From contig CADBQF010000282.1 of NCBI GenBank assembly GCA_902796705.1, positions 1 to 11,283 of the forward strand: a stretch of DNA of 11,283 nucleotides. The letters run 5' to 3'. Of the stretch, positions 7,913 through 11,283 are shown one piece after another. Position 1 is the stretch's first letter. Each line of letters opens with the position of its first letter. A program made the translations under genes and the position numbers. This DNA comes from Ruminococcus flavefaciens. GTDB taxonomy: Bacteria > Bacillota > Clostridia > Oscillospirales > Ruminococcaceae. Under the pieces are notes generated by a model. The model had not been told where the DNA came from and ran no database searches. It worked only from the letters and a program-made list of their open reading frames with translations.

Positions 7913-8710
7913 TTATTTCAGTTCTCTGACAAATTCGCTGAGATCGTTGGGATCCTGCGGTGCTTTGGCTTTGATAGAAAAAACAACGGTAGGATTCTTG
8001 AGATTTGAAAGCTTTCTTATTTCATAGTCTATGCCATTTATGTGAGAAAAACTGATCCTGAGATCTTTGTATTGGAATATGTTCCCGGACGGAGGTGCAG
8101 GCATGGCGGCAATGAGTCTCTTCCCTTCAATTCTGAAGCTTGCAGAAGGATAGAGCGTTGTGATATGATTTTTGAGTTCCTCTCTGAGACATATAGGAAG
8201 AGAACCTGAGCCGCTTCCTTTTTTGCGGTAGTTGGCTTCTATATTGAAGTAGTTCATGAATCTCCTCAATGGAAAGATAACGAAACTCTCGCCGTACTTC
8301 GTTATGAAAAATCTGACGTTTTTCTGGGCATAGTGACCGGTTATCCACTGCGAGCAGACATTGCTGTCAATGCCGATGTTCATATCCGCAGTACCGACTT
8401 TGCTGAATCTGTCGAAATCACGCTTCATGACTTCTGCGATAGCGTCTGTGAAGACGTTCCGGACGCTTTTGTTGTCATTGGAGAAATTGAATGTGCGGTT
8501 CGCTTCGTCCGGAAAAAGCACGAACTGTCCGGATTGAGCACCGGTGTCTTTCGCTTCTATGAAAAAAGCGGTCTGACCGTTTATAACAGCGGCGATGTCA
8601 GAGACAGTTGAGTCCATTCCGCCCATTCTCCGGAAGCTGACTTTATCGCTGCCGTAAGTATTATTCAGGTAATTGCAGGCATCTATTTCAAATGCTTCGC
8701 CTGGTATCAT
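7913..8710 (-). CDS. HhaI-like type II restriction endonuclease (PD-(D/E)XK fold), predicted to cut GCGC
   Basis: This 265-residue protein carries a PD-(D/E)XK active site. An N-terminal helix (GEAFEIDACNYLNNTYG, residues 4-20) is followed by DSTVSDI with Asp38, then FFIEAKDT with Glu52 and Lys54. GQFVLFP (61-67) follows. The YLN-x-TYG, DST-x-SDI, IEAK and GQFVL blocks match my recollection of R.HhaI, and the C-terminal KLSN...VVFSIKAK block also resembles it. R.HhaI cleaves GCGC, matching the methyltransferase next door. The ATG at 8710 has AGGAGG (8718-8723 on this strand) seven bases upstream. The gene faces the methyltransferase operon tail to tail and begins 15 nt after the DUF2225-type gene, with no obvious promoter in the gap. 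It therefore appears to be transcribed from the metabolic operon or from a promoter hidden in the upstream gene. The nuclease class is secure; HhaI membership is from memory and unaligned. Confidence 0.88.
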   Translation of the reverse strand: MIPGEAFEIDACNYLNNTYGSDKVSFRRMGGMDSTVSDIAAVINGQTAFFIEAKDTGAQSGQFVLFPDEANRTFNFSNDNKSVRNVFTDAIAEVMKRDFDRFSKVGTADMNIGIDSNVCSQWITGHYAQKNVRFFITKYGESFVIFPLRRFMNYFNIEANYRKKGSGSGSLPICLREELKNHITTLYPSASFRIEGKRLIAAMPAPPSGNIFQYKDLRISFSHINGIDYEIRKLSNLKNPTVVFSIKAKAPQDPNDLSEFVRELK

Positions 8711-8717
8711 ATTACTA

Positions 8718-8723
8718 CCTCCT
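8718..8723 (-). promoter_or_regulatory. Ribosome-binding site of the endonuclease
   Basis: AGGAGG on the - strand lies seven bases before the endonuclease ATG and two bases after the stop codon of the preceding gene (8726-8728). This is a strong site that could also permit translational coupling. Confidence 0.8.
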
Positions 8724-8725
8724 TT

Positions 8726-9364
8726 TTATTCCTTGATATTTTTGGCATCATCGATAGTATAACAAGCAGTATCTCCTTCGGCGGCACGGTCGAGCTGGAA
8801 ACGCATAATACCGGCGAGCATGGCATTGCCGAAGCGGTGTTCACGGAGCTTTTCGGGAATTTCCCTGAAAAGGCCTGCACGCCTGTATACATCGAGGAGG
8901 ATAAGGACGAATTCCTCCGGATAGGCAGTCAGCTTTTCGGCAGCGGAGAGAGCTTTTCTGCGGCAGATGACGGAATTTACGTCGTCGTTGAGGTCATCGA
9001 ACACCCACGCAGCCGACAGGAACGAATGGAAAGCCTTTTCGTTTGCATTGAGGGCAAGCTCGATGAGACCACGCCTGTAGAAATCGGCGGCGAGTTTTTC
9101 GGAGAAGTTATTGCCGTCGCAGGTGCGGTAGGCATCGGAAGCGACGATATCCCTGTAGAGCTTCGAGCGTTTGTCGCCGTCGCTGCCGACGAAACCGCAC
9201 TGCGGGCAGACGGTTATCCACATATCCATAGTGCTTCGCATCATTTCGGGCGGACGCATATCGAGGTCGGGAACGCCGAACTGGTTCGTGCTGAGCAGAA
9301 CTTTATGATCGAATTTATGGCCGCAGCAGCGGCATTTTGTCTTTGCGGAGATGATCTGTGACAT
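8726..9364 (-). CDS. DUF2225-like zinc-binding protein with a helical repeat tail
   Basis: This 212-residue cytoplasmic protein has two Cys pairs near its N-terminus, CRCCG (Cys11 and Cys14) and CPQCGF (Cys53 and Cys56). They are separated by a DLDMRP segment that matches the pattern I know from DUF2225 proteins (Cys-x-x-Cys, D-x-D-x-R-P, then CP-x-CG-F/Y). These four Cys residues probably bind one zinc ion. The rest is alpha-helical and reads like TPR-type repeats (for example AADFYRRGLIELALNANEKAFHSFLSAAW). The molecular function of the family is not established. The ATG at 9364 is one base from the paaK stop (9366-9368), with GAGG (9374-9377) nine bases upstream, so the two are coupled. 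Its place between an aryl-acid metabolism operon and a restriction gene gives no clear functional clue. Confidence 0.85.
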   Translation of the reverse strand: MSQIISAKTKCRCCGHKFDHKVLLSTNQFGVPDLDMRPPEMMRSTMDMWITVCPQCGFVGSDGDKRSKLYRDIVASDAYRTCDGNNFSEKLAADFYRRGLIELALNANEKAFHSFLSAAWVFDDLNDDVNSVICRRKALSAAEKLTAYPEEFVLILLDVYRRAGLFREIPEKLREHRFGNAMLAGIMRFQLDRAAEGDTACYTIDDAKNIKE

Positions 9365-9365
9365 A

Positions 9366-10607
9366 TCAGTTTTCCTCGAAACGCTCGTCGATCACACGGG
9401 CGGTCTTTTTCATGCTTCTTGGGAGAACGCCGACTTCTACTACCTTTACGATAGGAGTGAAGCCTATCCTGCTCTTGACTTTTTCAGCGACTTTTTTGGC
9501 AATCTCGTTGAAATCGTAATCGCCTGTAGTTTCGACGTAGATACGCATAGTATCCTTTCCGTCGAGGTGGGAGATGCGTATCTGGTACTCGCTGGATATC
9601 TCGTGGAATGAGCCGAGTATCTCCTCTATCTGGCTTGGGAAAACATTTACGCCCTTTATCTTCATCATGTCGTCAGTTCTGCCCATGATGACATCTATTC
9701 TTGGGAAGCCGCAGCCGCACGGACATTCGCCGGGGATTATCCTTGAAAGGTCGTGCGTTCTGTAGCGGATAAGGGGAGCACCCTCCTTGACGAGAGTTGT
9801 TATGACGATCTCGCCCATTTCGCCGTCGGGAACGGTCTTTCCGGTAGCGGGATCGATAATTTCAAGGTAGATGAAATCGTCCCAGTAGTGCATACCTGTG
9901 TCGTATTTGCAGCTTATGCCGATGCCGGGGCCGTAAATTTCGGTAAGGCCGTAGATATCGTAAAGCTCGATGCCAAGACCGGAGGCGATGCGGTCACGCA
10001 TTTTCTTGCTCCAGCGTTCAGAGCCGATAACGCCTTTTTTGAGGTGTATCTTATCCTGGATTCCTCTCTTTTCGATCTCCTCTGTGAGCAGGAGAGCGTA
10101 TGAGGAAGTCGAGCAGAGTACGCTGCTCTTCATAGCCTGCATCATTTCGAGCTGCTTGTCGGTATTTCCGGGGCCCATAGGGATAGTCATGGCACCGAGT
10201 TTTTCCGCACCGTTCTGGAAGCCTATTCCGGCAGTCCACAGGCCGTAGCCGGGAGTAATATGTATCCTGTCCATATTGGTGATGCCGGCAGTCTCGTAGC
10301 AGCGTTTGAACATTTCAGCCCAGTCGTCAACGTCCTTGGCTGTATAGGGGATAATAACGGGCGTGCCGGTCGTTCCGGAGGAGGAGTGGATACGGACTAT
10401 CTTGTCTTCGGGAGCTGTCATGAGTCCGAGCGGATAAGCGTCACGGAGGTCTTTTTTCTCCGAGAACGGGAGGTTTTCAAATTCCTCTGCGGAGGAAACG
10501 CTCGTTATGCCTGCTTCGGAGAGTTTTTTTCCGTAGAAGCTGCCTGCATCGACGAGAGCTTTTATCCTGTCATTTACCTGAGCGAGCTGTTTATCATTAA
10601 TTTTCAT
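9366..10607 (-). CDS. paaK: Phenylacetate-CoA ligase (AMP-forming)
   Basis: This 413-residue adenylate-forming enzyme activates phenylacetate or a related aryl acid (such as indoleacetate) with ATP and CoA to give the aryl-acetyl-CoA. Visible motifs are the phosphate-binding loop SSSGTTGTP (residues 75-83), the adenylate motif YGLTE (219-223), YRTHDLSR with the ribose-binding Asp286, the hinge block GRTDDMMKIKGVNVFP (309-324) and a C-terminal catalytic-type lysine in PRSMKKTARV (Lys401). A Cys cluster, CPCGC (295-299), precedes the hinge as in many PaaK proteins. The ATG at 10607 is chosen because AAAGG (10619-10623) lies eleven bases upstream; a TTG at 10616 is too close to it. The gene follows iorB by 27 nt. 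The exact substrate among aryl acids cannot be told from sequence. Confidence 0.95.
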   Translation of the reverse strand: MKINDKQLAQVNDRIKALVDAGSFYGKKLSEAGITSVSSAEEFENLPFSEKKDLRDAYPLGLMTAPEDKIVRIHSSSGTTGTPVIIPYTAKDVDDWAEMFKRCYETAGITNMDRIHITPGYGLWTAGIGFQNGAEKLGAMTIPMGPGNTDKQLEMMQAMKSSVLCSTSSYALLLTEEIEKRGIQDKIHLKKGVIGSERWSKKMRDRIASGLGIELYDIYGLTEIYGPGIGISCKYDTGMHYWDDFIYLEIIDPATGKTVPDGEMGEIVITTLVKEGAPLIRYRTHDLSRIIPGECPCGCGFPRIDVIMGRTDDMMKIKGVNVFPSQIEEILGSFHEISSEYQIRISHLDGKDTMRIYVETTGDYDFNEIAKKVAEKVKSRIGFTPIVKVVEVGVLPRSMKKTARVIDERFEEN

Positions 10608-10634
10608 ATCAAACAAAACCTTTCTATAGAGAAC

Positions 10635-11210
10635 TTATCTTTCAAGATATCGCAGAGCCTTTGAATTGAGTTCGTGGAACTGCGGCTTTACAGTTCGCTT
10701 CATAGTGTCTTCGATCTCGCTGACGGTAAACGGGAGAATGTCATTTTTCATAGCAGCACCGAGCATTATCATGTTGAGCACCTTGGGAGAGCCTATCTCA
10801 CGGCAGGCTTCATCGCCGTCCACGAGGAGGAGCTTTTCGGTGTTTGCTTTCAGGTAGTCTATCATTTCATTTCCGGAATATGACGAACCTTTCAGCGTAG
10901 CGGTAACGGGCATTATCGGGTGAGTATTGACAACGACCTGACCGCCCTTTTTAAGATAGGGGAGCATACGGACGGCTTCTGCCGGTTCAAAGCCGATTAT
11001 GATATCGGCAGTCCCCTCCGGGAACATGGGGGAGTAGATATCGTCACCGAGCCGGAGGAAGCTGAAAACGCTTCCGCCTTTCTGAGCCATGCCGATAGTT
11101 TCGGCACTCATCACGGGGATATCTCTTTCCATAGCGGCGGCGGCAATGAGTTTTGAAGTGAGGACGATACCCTGACCGCCCACGCCGCAGATAAGTATAT
11201 TATTCTGCAT
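10635..11210 (-). CDS. iorB: Indolepyruvate:ferredoxin oxidoreductase, beta subunit
   Basis: This 191-residue protein belongs to the gamma-domain family of 2-oxoacid:ferredoxin oxidoreductases. It starts with NILICGVGGQGIVLTSKL (residues 4-21), the family hallmark, and continues with ETIGMAQKGGSV and a later LNMIMLGA segment. With IorA it forms the oxygen-sensitive complex that interconverts aryl pyruvates and aryl-acetyl-CoA plus CO2, using ferredoxin and thiamine diphosphate. The ATG at 11210 has AGGAGG (11219-11224) eight bases upstream; the GTG at 11219 overlaps that site and is rejected. The start overlaps the end of iorA by 11 nt, so the two subunits are translationally coupled. The length is normal for the family. 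Confidence 0.95.
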   Translation of the reverse strand: MQNNILICGVGGQGIVLTSKLIAAAAMERDIPVMSAETIGMAQKGGSVFSFLRLGDDIYSPMFPEGTADIIIGFEPAEAVRMLPYLKKGGQVVVNTHPIMPVTATLKGSSYSGNEMIDYLKANTEKLLLVDGDEACREIGSPKVLNMIMLGAAMKNDILPFTVSEIEDTMKRTVKPQFHELNSKALRYLER

Positions 11211-11283
11211 GGTCAGCACCTCCTATAGCATTTACAGGACAAACCTGCGAGCAGAGTCCGCAGCCTGTGCAGAGCGAATTCTC
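11200..11283 (-). CDS. iorA: Indolepyruvate:ferredoxin oxidoreductase, alpha subunit, C-terminal end only
   Basis: Only the last 27 codons and the TAA (11200-11202) lie in the window. They contain CTGCGLCSQVCPVNAI, a 4Fe-4S ferredoxin motif (C-x2-C-x2-C-x3-C-P) located close to the C-terminus, as expected for IorA. The frame overlaps iorB by 11 nt. The identity rests on this motif plus the adjacent iorB. Confidence 0.88.
   Translation of the reverse strand, partial: ENSLCTGCGLCSQVCPVNAIGGADHAE

Noticed and set aside
8837..9361. Long + strand open frame opposite the DUF2225-type gene
   Set aside because: The - strand frame has the Cys motifs, a ribosome-binding site and tight operon spacing. 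The + strand frame has no recognisable domain and is a composition shadow.
10614..10616. TTG start for paaK
   Set aside because: It is only two bases from the AAAGG that would serve it. The ATG nine bases downstream fits better.
11217..11219. GTG start for iorB
   Set aside because: It overlaps the AGGAGG. The ATG at 11210 is correctly spaced and gives the standard N-terminus.
1..11283. CRISPR arrays, tRNA or rRNA genes, insertion sequences and integrase genes
   Set aside because: I saw no regularly spaced repeats, no transposase or recombinase frames with known catalytic motifs and no tRNA-like stretches. Coding sequence fills almost the whole window.

Overview
The window looks like part of a chromosome from an anaerobic, gut- or rumen-type Clostridium-class bacterium, probably Ruminococcus-like. 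This is an inference from moderate GC, strong AGGAGG ribosome-binding sites, a giant single-pass Ig-like surface protein, and an indolepyruvate:ferredoxin oxidoreductase/phenylacetate-CoA ligase operon of the kind used by strict anaerobes. No species can be assigned from sequence alone.

Left part (1-6439, + strand): the 3' 6.4 kb of one giant gene. It encodes a Thr-rich linker, about ten or more Ig-like modules whose boundaries carry an F-x-I-D-x-x-x-P type motif, and a C-terminal membrane anchor with a basic tail. Its 5' end lies outside the window. A hairpin terminator follows it.

Middle part (6470-8710): a type II restriction-modification locus. On the + strand are a cytosine-5 methyltransferase that resembles M.HhaI along its whole length, including the specificity residues for GCGC, and a translationally coupled 97-residue helical protein of unknown role. 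On the - strand, tail to tail across a bidirectional hairpin terminator, is a PD-(D/E)XK endonuclease that resembles R.HhaI. The whole window contains, by my eye scan, a single GCGC. It lies in the methyltransferase promoter, between the proposed -35 and -10 boxes, which suggests that the enzyme controls its own gene by methylating or binding that site. No controller (C) protein gene is visible.

Right part (8726-11283, - strand): a tightly packed operon read right to left: iorA (only its last 27 codons, with a 4Fe-4S motif), iorB, a phenylacetate-CoA ligase (paaK) and a DUF2225-type zinc-binding protein. The restriction endonuclease gene follows 15 nt behind the last of these, so it appears to ride on the metabolic operon. 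IorAB plus PaaK would interconvert aryl acetates, aryl-acetyl-CoAs and aryl pyruvates; in rumen anaerobes this is a known route for making aromatic amino acids from phenylacetate or indoleacetate.
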